A stretch of 64,000 bases of DNA from CAVVTR01 sp963751245 (GCA_963751245.1 CAVVTR010000008.1:496001-560000); one strand, 5' to 3'. Numbered from the stretch's first letter, positions 51,302 through 60,643 are shown. Made by a program: numbers and translations. Notes: generated from the letters alone by a model not told the origin.

Positions 51302-53146
51302 CTATCCTCTCCGCCGCCCCTGCCCGGCCAGCCACCCGACCCGGGCCACGTGGGTCAGCACGTCCGTCTTCAGGTCCCTCACGGTCGACGACCGTGCCCG
51401 CTGGAGGACCTCCCGCGCCCGCTCGCCTTCCCCGCTGCCCAGCAGCGCCAGGCCCAGCTGGGTGAGGATCGCCGGCGAGGCCGACAGCTCCGCGGCCTGC
51501 TCCAGATAGTCCACGGCGTCGCTGTACTCCTCGCGCTGCAGGTGGATCCGTCCCAGCGCCGCGAGGGGATGCTGGCGCAGCTCCTTGGGGATGAGCTCGA
51601 GAGCCGAGTGGGCGAGCTCCAGGGCGCGCGCGGCGTCCCCGCCCCGCTCCAGCTCCAGCAGCGCCAGCTCGTAGGCCGCGATGCCGCGCTCCACCGGCCC
51701 CTTGCTGTCCTCGTAGAGGCACAGGCCCCAGCGCTGGGCGTAGCCGTAGTGCCGCGCCGCCCGCAGCGCCTCGAGGATCGCCGTCCACGCCGCGAGCTCG
51801 ACCGCCCCCCGCGCCCCGTTGCGTAGGATCTGGTGTGCGGTGGCCACCGCCTGCCGCTGCCGTCCCGCGGTGGCGGCGAGAAGCGCCAGCGAGGCGAGCA
51901 GGCTGGGGTGGTCGGCGATGCGCAGCGCACCCGTGAGCTGCTTGATGGCCCGGTCGATCTCGCCGGCCTCCGCGGCCTCGGAGGCCTCTCGCAGCAGCAG
52001 CTCCGCCTCCGGCGGCAGCGGCGGCGCGCCCTGCTCGCTCCCCTCCACCAGCCGCACCGCTTCCTGGTACTGCAGCCTCTGGGGGTCCAGCTCGAGCACG
52101 CGGCGGAACTTGTCCAGGGCCTTGCGGTTCCATCCCCGCTCGAGGTAGGTGAGCCCCAGGTAGTAGATGGCGTCCTCGAAGGTCGGCGCCAGCTCAACGG
52201 CGCGCTCCAGCGTCTTCGCAGCGGTGCCCAGCCGGCCGGCGTCGAACTCCACGAGTCCGAGCAGCAACAACGCCTGGGGCAGCTCCTCCCGCGCCAGTGC
52301 CGCCCTCAGGTGGTGCCTGGCGTCGGCGTGGCGGCCCTCCGAGGCGTACAGGGCGCCGAGGGAGAAATGGGGCAGGAAGCTCTCGGGCGCGAGCGTGGAG
52401 GCGCGCTCGAGCTCCTCGGCGGCCTCGTCCTCGCGGCCCGTGTCGGCCAGGATGGCGCCCAGGTAGACATGGGCCTCCACCGCCTGGGGGTCCCAGCGCA
52501 CCACCTGGCGGAAGAAGTGCTCGGCCCCCGCCAGGTCCTCCCTCTCGAAGGCGAGCTCGCCCAGCAGAGCCGCCAGCTCCGGGTTGCGCGGTGCGCGCCG
52601 CAACGCCTGGGCGAGGATCTCCGCGGCCCGCAGCGGCTGGCCCCCGAGAAGGGCGAGCTCCGCCGACTGCAGCGCCCGCGAGCACGTCTCCGCCGCGCTC
52701 TCGCCGGCGGTGCGGGCGCGCGAGACGATGACGTCGCGGCGGTCGCGCAGGCGCTCGAGGAGCTCTTCGCGGGCCATCTCCGAGGACGCGGCGCGCTCCC
52801 AGGCCGCCAGCACCTCGGCCTCGCGTACCACTCGCCGGCGGTCCAGGAGGTCGATGAGGGCCTTGACACCCGCCTCGAGCAGCGACACGCCGCGCTCGAG
52901 GTCGACCACCCGCTCCTCGAGGCCGGCCAGGGCGGCGCGCACGTGCTTGAGGCTCTCCTCGTTGTCGGAGAGCCGCTCCAGGAGATGCTCGTCGAAGGCG
53001 AGCTTCTGCTGCTCCAGGACGATCTCGTCCTCGTCGGAGAACTCCTCGCTGCCGCCCGAGAAGACCATCAGGTTGGAGTGGCAGCGGATGCAATCCTCCC
53101 GGTCGTCCGGGTTGGCCGCGCCGCACCACTGGCACAGAACCGTCAC
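51302..53146 (-). CDS. Zinc-ribbon TPR-repeat protein
   Basis: 614 residues. An N-terminal zinc-ribbon carries two Cys pairs, CQWCGAANPDDREDCIRCH (residues 5-23). A charged coiled-coil region (about 45-150) follows, then a long run of tetratricopeptide repeats (about 160-600), for example AEHFFRQVVRWDPQAVEAHVYLGAIL-like and KALDKFRRVLELDP. The layout suggests a cytoplasmic scaffold protein. A GTG start at 53146 has GGAGG 7 bases upstream. It precedes proS by only 3 bases, so the two are likely co-expressed. No partner is known from sequence. Confidence 0.75.
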   Translation of the reverse strand: MTVLCQWCGAANPDDREDCIRCHSNLMVFSGGSEEFSDEDEIVLEQQKLAFDEHLLERLSDNEESLKHVRAALAGLEERVVDLERGVSLLEAGVKALIDLLDRRRVVREAEVLAAWERAASSEMAREELLERLRDRRDVIVSRARTAGESAAETCSRALQSAELALLGGQPLRAAEILAQALRRAPRNPELAALLGELAFEREDLAGAEHFFRQVVRWDPQAVEAHVYLGAILADTGREDEAAEELERASTLAPESFLPHFSLGALYASEGRHADARHHLRAALAREELPQALLLLGLVEFDAGRLGTAAKTLERAVELAPTFEDAIYYLGLTYLERGWNRKALDKFRRVLELDPQRLQYQEAVRLVEGSEQGAPPLPPEAELLLREASEAAEAGEIDRAIKQLTGALRIADHPSLLASLALLAATAGRQRQAVATAHQILRNGARGAVELAAWTAILEALRAARHYGYAQRWGLCLYEDSKGPVERGIAAYELALLELERGGDAARALELAHSALELIPKELRQHPLAALGRIHLQREEYSDAVDYLEQAAELSASPAILTQLGLALLGSGEGERAREVLQRARSSTVRDLKTDVLTHVARVGWLAGQGRRRG

Positions 53147-53257
53147 CGGAATCCTCCGGGACGGCGCCCGCGCGCCCGGGCCGGGGCGCCGGGGCTCGGG
53201 GACGCCGGGGCGTTCACCGCGCCTCCACCTCCGCCGCCGGCATGGCCTCGGGACCCA

Positions 53258-54115
53258 TCAGCGCGACTCGTAGGTGTAGAAGCCGCGCCCGGACTTGCGG
53301 CCCATCCAGCCGGCGTCCACCATCTTCACGAGCAGCGGGCAGGGCCGGTACTTGGGGTCGCCGAGCCCCTCGTGGAGCACCCGGAGGATGGCCAGACAGG
53401 TGTCCAGGCCGATGAAGTCGGCGAGGGTCAGAGGACCCATGGGGTGGTTCATGCCCAGCTTCATGACCGTGTCCACGCTCTCGGCGCTGCCCACGCCCTC
53501 GAACACGGCATAGATGGCCTCGTTGATCATGGGCATGAGGATGCGGTTGGCGACGAACCCGGGGAAGTCGTTGACCTCCACGGCGGTCTTGCCCATCCGC
53601 TCCGCCGCCGTCTTCACCGCGGCGAAGGTCTCGTCGCTCGTGGCGATGCCGCGGATCACCTCGACCAGCTTCATCACCGGCACCGGGTTCATGAAGTGCA
53701 TGCCGATGAAGCGGTCGGGGCGGCCGGTCACCGCCGCCAGCCGGGTGATGGAGATCGACGAGGTGTTGCTGGCCAGGATGGCGCCGTCCCCGGTGAGGCG
53801 GTCGAGCTCGCGGAACACCTTCTCCTTCACGGCGAGGCTCTCGACCACGGCCTCCACCACGAGGTCGCAGGGGGCGAGGGCGTTCAGCCCCACGGCGCCG
53901 GTGATCCTGCCGCGCGCCGCCGCCTGCTCCTCCGCGGTCACGGCGCCCTTGGCTGCCTGGCGGGCGAGGTTCTTCTCGATGGTGGCGATTCCCTTCGCGA
54001 CCACGTCCTCGGCGATGTCGGAGATCACCACGGAGTAACCGGCCAGCGCGGCCACGTGAGCGATGCCGTTGCCCATCTGGCCCGCGCCGACGACGCCGAT
54101 GCGCTCGATGCCCAT
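53258..54115 (-). CDS. hbd: 3-hydroxybutyryl-CoA dehydrogenase
   Basis: A 285-residue short-form 3-hydroxyacyl-CoA dehydrogenase. NAD-binding motif IGVVGAGQMGNGIA (6-19), catalytic His140 in GMHFMNPVPVMKLVEV with Glu152, SNTSS near 116-120 and the C-terminal dimerisation motif NHPMGPLTLADFIGLD. It interconverts acetoacetyl-CoA and 3-hydroxybutyryl-CoA in butyrate, PHB or fatty-acid routes. GGAGG sits before the ATG at 54115; an earlier in-frame start is not supported. Complements the two acyl-CoA synthetases in the window as evidence for fatty-acid metabolism. No thiolase or crotonase gene is next to it. Confidence 0.9.
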   Translation of the reverse strand: MGIERIGVVGAGQMGNGIAHVAALAGYSVVISDIAEDVVAKGIATIEKNLARQAAKGAVTAEEQAAARGRITGAVGLNALAPCDLVVEAVVESLAVKEKVFRELDRLTGDGAILASNTSSISITRLAAVTGRPDRFIGMHFMNPVPVMKLVEVIRGIATSDETFAAVKTAAERMGKTAVEVNDFPGFVANRILMPMINEAIYAVFEGVGSAESVDTVMKLGMNHPMGPLTLADFIGLDTCLAILRVLHEGLGDPKYRPCPLLVKMVDAGWMGRKSGRGFYTYESR

Positions 54116-54177
54116 GTCAGGCCTCCTTTTGGAGAACGGAGCGTAGGGTCGCCCGGCTCCAGGTGTCAAGCGGATTG

Positions 54178-54213
54178 AAGCGAAAGAACAGGGGCCGGTG
54201 AGTCACCGGCCCC
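54178..54213 (-). terminator. Rho-independent terminator for the ferredoxin gene
   Basis: A perfect 10-base stem (GGGGCCGGTG with CACCGGCCCC) around AGT at 54191-54213, then on the minus strand the T-rich TGTTCTTTCGCTT. It lies directly after the ferredoxin stop. The best terminator in the window. Confidence 0.8.
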
Positions 54214-54250
54214 GTGGTTCCGTTCCGTCCGTGCGGTCAGCGGGACGGGA

Positions 54251-54484
54251 TCACTCGCCGTCGTTCCCGATGGCCTCCACCGGGCAGGAGTCCTTGGCCT
54301 CCTCGCACTGGGCGAGCTCGTCGTCGTTCTCGGGCTGCTTGGCAACGAAGGAGTACCCCTCGTCCTCGTTCGCCTTGAAGTTGTTCGGCGCCGTGGTGCG
54401 GCAGACGTCGCAGTCGATGCAGCTGGAATCGACGTACCACTTGCCAGAGGAGTTGTCGGGAAGACGGTCGTCAATGTTCGCCAT
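54251..54484 (-). CDS. Small single-cluster ferredoxin
   Basis: A 77-residue ferredoxin. Three cysteines CIDCDVC (C22, C25, C28) and a fourth in CPVEAIG (C67) are the ligands of a single [4Fe-4S] cluster; a further C60 could form a disulfide or hold a variant ligand. The acidic surface (many Asp and Glu) is normal for ferredoxins. It has its own start with GGGAG and is followed by a terminator, so it is a single-gene unit. It would supply low-potential electrons to enzymes elsewhere; no partner is coded nearby. Confidence 0.88.
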   Translation of the reverse strand: MANIDDRLPDNSSGKWYVDSSCIDCDVCRTTAPNNFKANEDEGYSFVAKQPENDDELAQCEEAKDSCPVEAIGNDGE

Positions 54485-54554
54485 TCGTATGCTCCCTTCC
54501 CGGGCGGGCGTTCCACCGACCCGGTCGGCCGAAGATCATATCACAGAAGTCGCC

Positions 54555-55619
54555 TCACTTGACCGCCTTCCCGGCGGGCGCGCGCAGGTGCCAGGCGGCG
54601 GCCGGCGCCGCCAACGTGCGGGCGCCCGCGGCGTTCGCGCTGGACCCGTTGAAGACGCAGTCGTAGGGCAGCTCCGGGTCGAAGGTCTGCTCCAGGTAGA
54701 CGGGATCGTTGGTGTGGTTGTCGACCCTGGACAGATAGGTCATGAGCGCCGGGTGGGGGTTGGCCCCGCCGGAGGTCCATCCCGCCACCGAGATGGTCAG
54801 GGTTGCACCCGGCAGCTGGGCGACCTGTTCCGCCGAGAGGCCGAGAAGCCCCGTCGCCACCTGGTCGTACTGGATGTAGCCCAGCGGCGGCAGCGGCACG
54901 TAGGCCGAGTCGAGCACGGTGCCGTCGGCGGCGGTGAGCGTGATCACGATGTCCAGCTGGGTGAGCTCGTCCGAGACGTTCACCAGGCCCATGTTGGTGC
55001 GGTAGTCGGCGTCCTCGCGAAGCCCCATGTAGGTGACGTGGTCGAGACCCTTGTCCTTGAGGCTCGAGTCGATGTAGTCGTACCAGGGCAGCCCCGGGAT
55101 CTCCTGGCCGTAGGTGAGGGTGTTCCCCTGGTCGTCGGTAGCCACCGTGTAGGTGCGGCTGTCGACCACGATCAGCCGCGGCACGCCCCCGGGTGGCGTC
55201 GACGTCGTCAGGGTCCCGGCCTCGTAGGCGAAGACGAGCAGCGCCCCCGTCCGGTTGTCCCCCCACGTCGATCGGACGATGTCGGGAAGGTCCACGACCT
55301 GGTTCGGCTGGATGTCCGCCAGCTTCTCGTTGACGTGCCCGAAGCCGTCGTCGGAGCGCCCTCCCAGGTGGTTGGCCATGTCGTCGTACCAGAGGGCGTT
55401 GCTGGTTCCGCCTTCTGGCAGCATCACGATCTCGACGTCGACGGGGACCGAGTCGACGTTGCGGATCTGCACGTCCGTCTGCCAGTTGCTGTTCTGCAGA
55501 CCGGGCTTGGCCGCCGCCGCGGGGATGACGACCAGATCGGCCGCCCTGAACATCGCCTGGCTCCCGACCGCAACGAGCAGAGTGGCAAGCCCCAAGACAC
55601 TCACCTGCATGCGCTTCAT
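54555..55619 (-). CDS. Secreted beta-rich protein coupled to the sensor kinase
   Basis: 354 residues with a signal peptide (about 1-22). The mature region is beta-rich and contains pairs such as NWQTDVQIRNVDSVPVDVEIVMLP and DYRTNMGLVNVSDELTQLDIVITLTAADG, a two-times repeated pattern of an N-terminal beta-sandwich that I associate with exported Acidobacteriota proteins. No enzyme motif is seen. Its ATG overlaps the stop of the upstream histidine kinase (ATGA), so the secreted protein and the kinase are made together. A role as ligand-binding partner or as the signal for the kinase is an inference. No response regulator is next to it. Confidence 0.65.
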   Translation of the reverse strand: MKRMQVSVLGLATLLVAVGSQAMFRAADLVVIPAAAAKPGLQNSNWQTDVQIRNVDSVPVDVEIVMLPEGGTSNALWYDDMANHLGGRSDDGFGHVNEKLADIQPNQVVDLPDIVRSTWGDNRTGALLVFAYEAGTLTTSTPPGGVPRLIVVDSRTYTVATDDQGNTLTYGQEIPGLPWYDYIDSSLKDKGLDHVTYMGLREDADYRTNMGLVNVSDELTQLDIVITLTAADGTVLDSAYVPLPPLGYIQYDQVATGLLGLSAEQVAQLPGATLTISVAGWTSGGANPHPALMTYLSRVDNHTNDPVYLEQTFDPELPYDCVFNGSSANAAGARTLAAPAAAWHLRAPAGKAVK

Positions 55620-56950
55620 GTAGTCCTCCCTGATGCCTCGGCCCGGCCGGGGCCGAGCGGCAGCGCGACGCGGGCTCGCAGTCCCCCCGAGGGGCCGTTG
55701 ACGAGATCCAGGCGTCCGCCGTGATCGTTCACGATCCTGTCCACGATGGCAAGCCCCAGCCCGGTGCCTCCCTTGCGCCTCGAGAAGAAGGCCTCCCGGA
55801 CCCGGGGCAGGTCCTCCTCCCTGATGCCCGGGCCGGTGTCGGCCACCTCCAGTATGACGGAGTCACCGTCCTGCCGGGCGCCGAGGGTGAGGACGCGCAC
55901 GTCCATGCTCTCCATGGCGTGAATGGCGTTGAACGCCAGGTTGACGAGGGCCTGGCTCATCTGCCCCCGGTCGATGCGCACCTCGAAGTTCTCTCCCTCC
56001 GTGCGCAGCGTCACCTGCGCCCGGGCACAGGTCGGCGCCAGGAGGGTGGACACGTCGCGCAGCAGGTCCTGTACCCGGCACTCGTCCACCTGGGGCGGCG
56101 CGGGCCGGGCGTACACGAGGAAGTCGTTGACCAGCCTCGACAGCCGTCCCGCCTCGCGGCGCGCGAACCCGACGGTCTCCACCTCGCTGCCCCGTCCGTC
56201 GAGCTCCTCGTCGAGGAGCTCCAGGTTGAGCGAGAGGGCGTTGAGGGGGTTGCGAATCTCGTGGGCCAGGTTGGCCGCGAGACTGCCCAGCACGGCCAGC
56301 TGCTCGTCCCGCTGGCGGCGCTCCTGCAGCGCGGCGTTGCGCTGGAGCAGATGCCAGATGAAGCCGAGAGCGGCGGCGAGGACCAGCGCGCTCAACCCGG
56401 CGGCTGCCGCCGTGTGCATGAAGAGCTGGTGCCTCAGCAGCGCGATCCGGTTGGCCAGGGCGTTCTTGGAGAGCGCGACCACCACGCTGCGGTAGTCGGA
56501 CAGCGGCAGGGTGACCTCGTAGTCCTTGCTCGTCTCCTTCACCGCGTCGGGCTTCGACGGGACCACCAGCTCGTTGTGCCCTTCGGGGAAGGTGCCCAGG
56601 TAGCCCTCGCTGGGCAGCACGATCTCGAAGGCCAGCTTGCCGCGCTCGTCGAAGAACTTGACCCGGTCGATGATGTCCTGGCGGGAGAGGGCGTCGGACA
56701 GCTTGTAGAGCTCTTCGCGGCGCTGCTCGAGGACCTTGTACGTGGGCCCCTTGCCCTCGACCTGGCGGGCCACCTCCTCGGCGTGGGCGCGGCCGGACAG
56801 GAGCACGTCCTCCAGGTAGTTCCGCGACAGCTGGCCGATCAGCAGCTGGGCGAAGAGCGCGAAGATCCCGACCAGCAACAGCGCAAAGACCGCCGTTGCC
56901 ACGAGATACTGCCGACGCAGATAGGAGGTGCCCCAACGCACAGCGCGCAT
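55616..56950 (-). CDS. Membrane-bound sensor histidine kinase
   Basis: A 444-residue kinase. Two transmembrane helices (about 16-38 and 178-200) frame a periplasmic sensor domain of about 140 residues, then a HisKA dimerisation domain with the phosphorylated H230 (NLAHEIRNPLNALS) and an HATPase_c with LVNLAFNAIHAM (N box) and DTGPGIREEDL and GGTGLGLAIV (G boxes). The ATG at 56950 is the first start; a GTG at 56941, 7 bases after TACAAT, is a leaderless alternative. Divergent from the oligopeptide substrate-binding gene, with only 66 bases between. Its regulator is not in the window. Confidence 0.85.
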   Translation of the reverse strand: MRAVRWGTSYLRRQYLVATAVFALLLVGIFALFAQLLIGQLSRNYLEDVLLSGRAHAEEVARQVEGKGPTYKVLEQRREELYKLSDALSRQDIIDRVKFFDERGKLAFEIVLPSEGYLGTFPEGHNELVVPSKPDAVKETSKDYEVTLPLSDYRSVVVALSKNALANRIALLRHQLFMHTAAAAGLSALVLAAALGFIWHLLQRNAALQERRQRDEQLAVLGSLAANLAHEIRNPLNALSLNLELLDEELDGRGSEVETVGFARREAGRLSRLVNDFLVYARPAPPQVDECRVQDLLRDVSTLLAPTCARAQVTLRTEGENFEVRIDRGQMSQALVNLAFNAIHAMESMDVRVLTLGARQDGDSVILEVADTGPGIREEDLPRVREAFFSRRKGGTGLGLAIVDRIVNDHGGRLDLVNGPSGGLRARVALPLGPGRAEASGRTT

Positions 56951-57016
56951 TGTACTGCGTTTCGCCGCAGCGAAGCGGCACGGCGTCTTCACGTTACAAT
57001 GACGCGGGGTGACAAC

Positions 57017-58648
57017 ATGCAGCCACGGCGAATCCTCCCGGCACTCCTGGTCACGGCGGTCCTCTTCGCGGGCGCCGCGTGCCGGGACGACCAGGGTGCA
57101 CCGGCGCCCCGCGCGGCCGACGCCGGCCCGCGGCAGGGGGGTCAGGTCATCGTGCCCCTCTACGCCGACCTGACCACGGTCAATCCCTACGAGTCCACCG
57201 GCGAGTCCTCCGAGGCGGCCGTGCTCGACCTCCTGTTTCCGACGCTGATGACGGAGCAGCCCGACTACGCGCTGCACCCCCCGACGTTCTCGCCGCGTCT
57301 CGCCACCTCCTGGGAGTTCTCGCAGGACAACCGCACGCTCACCTTCCACCTGCGGCGCGACGCCCGCTGGTCCGACGGCGTGCCGGTCACCGCCGACGAC
57401 GTCCGCTTCACCTTCCAGGTCCAGCGCGACCGCCGTGTCGACTGGCCCAACATGGACATCAAGGACTTCATCGAGGACGTCGAGGTCGTGGACCCGCACA
57501 CCGTGCGCTTCCACTTCTCCCGGGTCTATCCGTACCAGCTCATGGACGCCAACGACGGCCCCATCATTCCGGCCCACGCCTGGAAGGACGTTCCCCTCGA
57601 CAAGTGGCGGACCACCGACTTCGAGCCGCTCCTGGTCACCTGCGGTCCCTTCCGCCTGGCCAACCACACGCCACAGCAGACGGTGGTCCTCGAGCGGGAC
57701 CCCACCTACTGGGGCAGCCCGCGGCCGTACCTCCAGCGGCTCATCCTGCGCGTCATTCCGGACACCGCCAGCCAGCTCAACCAGCTCATCGCCGGCGACA
57801 TCCAGGTCATGCCCATGGTGCCGCCCCGGGAGGCGGGACGGATCAGGAATGACGGCGACCTGGAGCTCGTGGAGTTCCCCTCGCGGGCCTGGGGGTTCGT
57901 CGCCTGGAACAACGCCGACCCGCTGTTCTCGGACCGCCGGGTCCGCCGGGCCCTGTCCATGGCCATCAACCGCAAGGCCGACGTGGACACCGCCTACCAC
58001 GGCTTCGCCCGGCTGTGCAACGGCCCCGTGCTGTCCTCCTTCTGGGCGTACAACCGGAACCTCGAGCCGCTCCCCTTCGCCCCGGAGACCGCCCGCGCGC
58101 TGCTCGCCCAGGCGGGGTGGACCGACTCCGACGGCGACGGCGTGCTGGACAGGGGCGGCCGGAAGTTCGAGTTCGACCTCATGTACCCGGCCACCAACAC
58201 CATCCGCCAGGAGCTCGGCGTCCTCATCCAGGCCGACCTCGCCCGCGTGGGGGTCCGCGCCCGTCCCCTCCCCGTGGAGTACGCGACCCTGTTCTCCCGC
58301 CAGGAGAGCGGCGACTTCCAGGCCATGCTCTCCGCCTGGGAGGAGGCCACCAAGGTCGATCTCTCCGGCGAGTGGTCCACCGCCACAGCGACGCAGGGCG
58401 GCAACAACTTCCTGGGCTATTCGAACCCCGAAGTGGACCGCCTCATCGCCGAGGCGCGGGAGGAGCCCGACTACACCCGCGCCAAGGTCCTCCTCGACCG
58501 CGTCCAGGAGCTCATCGCCGAGGACCAGCCGGTGACGTTCATGTACGAGTCGCGGCAGCTCGTCGGCATCAGCCGCCGCATCCGCGGCGCCGACATCAAC
58601 GCGGCGGGGTTGTTCTTCAACGTGGACGACTGGTACTGGGCGCCCTGA
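57017..58648 (+). CDS. Oligopeptide-binding lipoprotein (SBP family 5)
   Basis: A 543-residue extracytoplasmic solute-binding protein of the DppA/OppA type. N-terminal signal ends in a lipobox-like AGAAC (C28), so it is probably a lipoprotein. The family signature runs LATSWEFSQDNRTLTFHLRRDARWSDGVPVTADDV; later parts read AINRKAD and ARALLAQAGWTDSDGDGVLDRGGRKFEFDL. ATG 57017 is chosen with GGGGTG upstream; ATG 56999 is an alternative that adds six residues. TACAAT at 56995-57000 may be its -10. It is followed by two permease genes with overlaps. Binds peptides or nickel; the ligand is not clear. Confidence 0.88.
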   Translation: MQPRRILPALLVTAVLFAGAACRDDQGAPAPRAADAGPRQGGQVIVPLYADLTTVNPYESTGESSEAAVLDLLFPTLMTEQPDYALHPPTFSPRLATSWEFSQDNRTLTFHLRRDARWSDGVPVTADDVRFTFQVQRDRRVDWPNMDIKDFIEDVEVVDPHTVRFHFSRVYPYQLMDANDGPIIPAHAWKDVPLDKWRTTDFEPLLVTCGPFRLANHTPQQTVVLERDPTYWGSPRPYLQRLILRVIPDTASQLNQLIAGDIQVMPMVPPREAGRIRNDGDLELVEFPSRAWGFVAWNNADPLFSDRRVRRALSMAINRKADVDTAYHGFARLCNGPVLSSFWAYNRNLEPLPFAPETARALLAQAGWTDSDGDGVLDRGGRKFEFDLMYPATNTIRQELGVLIQADLARVGVRARPLPVEYATLFSRQESGDFQAMLSAWEEATKVDLSGEWSTATATQGGNNFLGYSNPEVDRLIAEAREEPDYTRAKVLLDRVQELIAEDQPVTFMYESRQLVGISRRIRGADINAAGLFFNVDDWYWAP

Positions 58649-59610
58649 TGCTGCCGTGGGTGCTGCGCCGGGCCGCCGCGGGCCTGCTCGTCGTCTGGCT
58701 CGTGGCCACCGTCGCCTTCGCCCTCGTCTCCCTGGCACCCGGTGACATCACCAGCCGCCTCGCCGACCCCCGCATCCCGCCCGCGGCCCGGGAGCGCTGG
58801 CGCCGGGACTTCGGCCTCGACCGCCCCATCGCCGTCCGCTACGGAGCCTGGCTCGCCTCCGCCGCCGGCGGCGACCTGGGCTACTCGTGGCTCTACCACC
58901 GCAGGGTCGCCACCGTGATCGGGGAGGCGCTCCCCAACACCATCCTCCTCGCGAGCCTCGGGCTCGCCCTGGAGCTCGGGGGCGGTGTCGCGCTGGCGCT
59001 GGTCCAGTTGCGCCGGCCCCACAGCGCCGGCGACCGCCTCATCACCCTCGCCTCCCTCACCGCCTACGCCCTGCCCACCTTCCTCGTCGCCCTCGCCGCC
59101 GTCTACCTGTTCTCGTACACGCTCCACCTGTTCCCGCCCTCCCACGCCCTCTCCCCTGCGGGTGAGCTCTCCACGGGCCTGCCGCGCCTGCTCGACCGGC
59201 TCCACCACCTGGTCCTGCCCGTCCTCGCGATCGGCGTCACGGGTGTCGGCGCCGTGGCCCGCTACCTGCGGGGCTCCCTGCTGGACGAACGCGCGGCCGC
59301 CTACGTCCTCGCCGCCCGGGCCCGGGGGTGCTCGCGGCGCCGGGCGCTGGTGGCACACGCGCTGCCCAACGCAATGCTCCCGCTCATCACCATGGTCGGC
59401 ATGTCGCTGCCGTTCCTGGTCTCCGGCTCGCTCATCGTCGAGGTCATCTTCGCGTGGCCCGGCATGGGGCGTCTCATGTACGACGCCGCCCTCGCCCGTG
59501 ACGTGCCTCTCCTGCTGGGCGGCACCGTCCTCGCCACCACCGCCGTCGTGGCCGGCAACCTTCTGGCCGACGTGGCCTACGCCGTGGTGGATCCGAGGGT
59601 GCGGGTGTGA
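58648..59610 (+). CDS. Oligopeptide ABC permease, DppB type
   Basis: A 320-residue permease with six predicted helices: N-terminal helix (AAAGLLVVWLVATVAFALVSL), the conserved start region (PGDITSRLADPRIP), the periplasmic part, five more helices with the EAA-type cytoplasmic loop YVLAARARGCSRRRALVAHALPNAML, and a final FAWPGMGRL. Its ATG overlaps the binding-protein stop (TGATG). It forms the inner-membrane channel with the next gene. Normal for DppB/OppB. Confidence 0.9.
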   Translation: MLPWVLRRAAAGLLVVWLVATVAFALVSLAPGDITSRLADPRIPPAARERWRRDFGLDRPIAVRYGAWLASAAGGDLGYSWLYHRRVATVIGEALPNTILLASLGLALELGGGVALALVQLRRPHSAGDRLITLASLTAYALPTFLVALAAVYLFSYTLHLFPPSHALSPAGELSTGLPRLLDRLHHLVLPVLAIGVTGVGAVARYLRGSLLDERAAAYVLAARARGCSRRRALVAHALPNAMLPLITMVGMSLPFLVSGSLIVEVIFAWPGMGRLMYDAALARDVPLLLGGTVLATTAVVAGNLLADVAYAVVDPRVRV

Positions 59611-60575
59611 GCGGCCGTCCGGTGACGCGCCGACTGCGGCTCGGCCTCTGGCTCCTGGGCCTGCTCACGGCGGCCGTCCTCGCCGGCCCCCTCCTCACCG
59701 CGAACCCCACCGCCATCGTCGATCCGCGCGCCGCCTCCCTGCTGCCGCCGGGGAGCCCGCGATGGATCCTCCACCTGGCCGACGGCTCCACCCTGGCGGC
59801 CACGGCCGCCCGCCGGGAAGGGGACGCGTGGGTGATCGAGCGCCTCGACCGGACCCGGCGGGTCCCCGGCTCCGAGGTGCGCTCGGTGGAGCGGCGCCGC
59901 TTCTTCCTGGGCACGGACACGGTGGGCAGGGACGTGCTCGCGCGCCTCGTGGCCGGCGGCCGGGTCTCGCTGGGCATCGGCGCGGTGGCGCTGGCGGTGA
60001 CCCTGGGGATCGGCGTCGCCGCCGGCCTCGCCGCCGGGCTCGCCGGCGGTCTCCTGGACGCCGTGCTCATGCGGCTCGTGGACGCGCTCCTGGCGATCCC
60101 CATGCTCTTCCTCCTCCTGCTTCTGACCGCGGTCTTCCGCCCCGGCCTCACCACCCTCGTCCTGGTCCTGGCGGCTTCCTCGTGGATGGGTGTCGCACGC
60201 CTCGTTCGGGGCCAGGTGCTCTCCCTCAAGGAGCGCGAGTTCATCCTGGCCGCCCGCGGGATCGGGGCGGGCAGCTTCAGGATCGCCTTCGCCCACCTGC
60301 TCCCTAACACCCTCGGGCCGCTCACCCAGGACGCCGCGCTCCGCCTCGGCGACCTCATCCTCGTCGAGGCATCGCTGTCCTTTTTGGGCCTCGGGGTGCA
60401 GCCGCCCGTCGCGTCCTGGGGCAGCATGGTCGCCGAGGGCGAGGCCGTTTTGACCAGCGCCTGGTGGCTGACGTTCCTGCCCGGGCTGGCGGTGGCCGCC
60501 ACCGTGATCGGCGCGGCGCTTCTCGCCGACGGCCTCGGCTCCCTCGCGCGCGGAGAACGCGCGGCGGAGGCGTGA
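59607..60575 (+). CDS. Oligopeptide ABC permease, DppC type, with an inserted domain
   Basis: A 322-residue permease. One N-terminal helix, then the conserved FLGTDTVGRDVLARLVAGGRVSLGIG region, and five more helices with the EAA loop FILAARGIGAGSFRIAFAHLLPN. Between the first helix and the GTD motif there is an extra segment of about 45 residues (about 50-97) with a strand pattern (ILHLADGSTLAATAARREGD, AWVIERLDRTRRVPGSEVRS) that normal DppC proteins lack. The GTG start overlaps the previous stop (GTGA). No ATPase genes (DppD/DppF type) follow; they must be encoded elsewhere. Confidence 0.85.
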   Translation: MSGRPVTRRLRLGLWLLGLLTAAVLAGPLLTANPTAIVDPRAASLLPPGSPRWILHLADGSTLAATAARREGDAWVIERLDRTRRVPGSEVRSVERRRFFLGTDTVGRDVLARLVAGGRVSLGIGAVALAVTLGIGVAAGLAAGLAGGLLDAVLMRLVDALLAIPMLFLLLLLTAVFRPGLTTLVLVLAASSWMGVARLVRGQVLSLKEREFILAARGIGAGSFRIAFAHLLPNTLGPLTQDAALRLGDLILVEASLSFLGLGVQPPVASWGSMVAEGEAVLTSAWWLTFLPGLAVAATVIGAALLADGLGSLARGERAAEA

Positions 60576-60576
60576 G

Positions 60577-60643
60577 CGGGGCGCGCGGGCAGGGGCCGCA
60601 GGGCGGTTCGCCGCCCGCGGAGCCGCCGGCGCGCGGCGCCCCG
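60577..60643 (+). terminator. Structured hairpin region after the oligopeptide transporter
   Basis: An outer stem CGGGGCGC (60577-60584) with GCGCCCCG (60636-60643), extended by three pairs past a bulged G, encloses an inner hairpin GGGCGG-TTCG-CCGCCC (60601-60616), a very stable tetraloop. It could end transcription of the transporter operon or protect its 3' end. No T-run follows. Confidence 0.45.
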
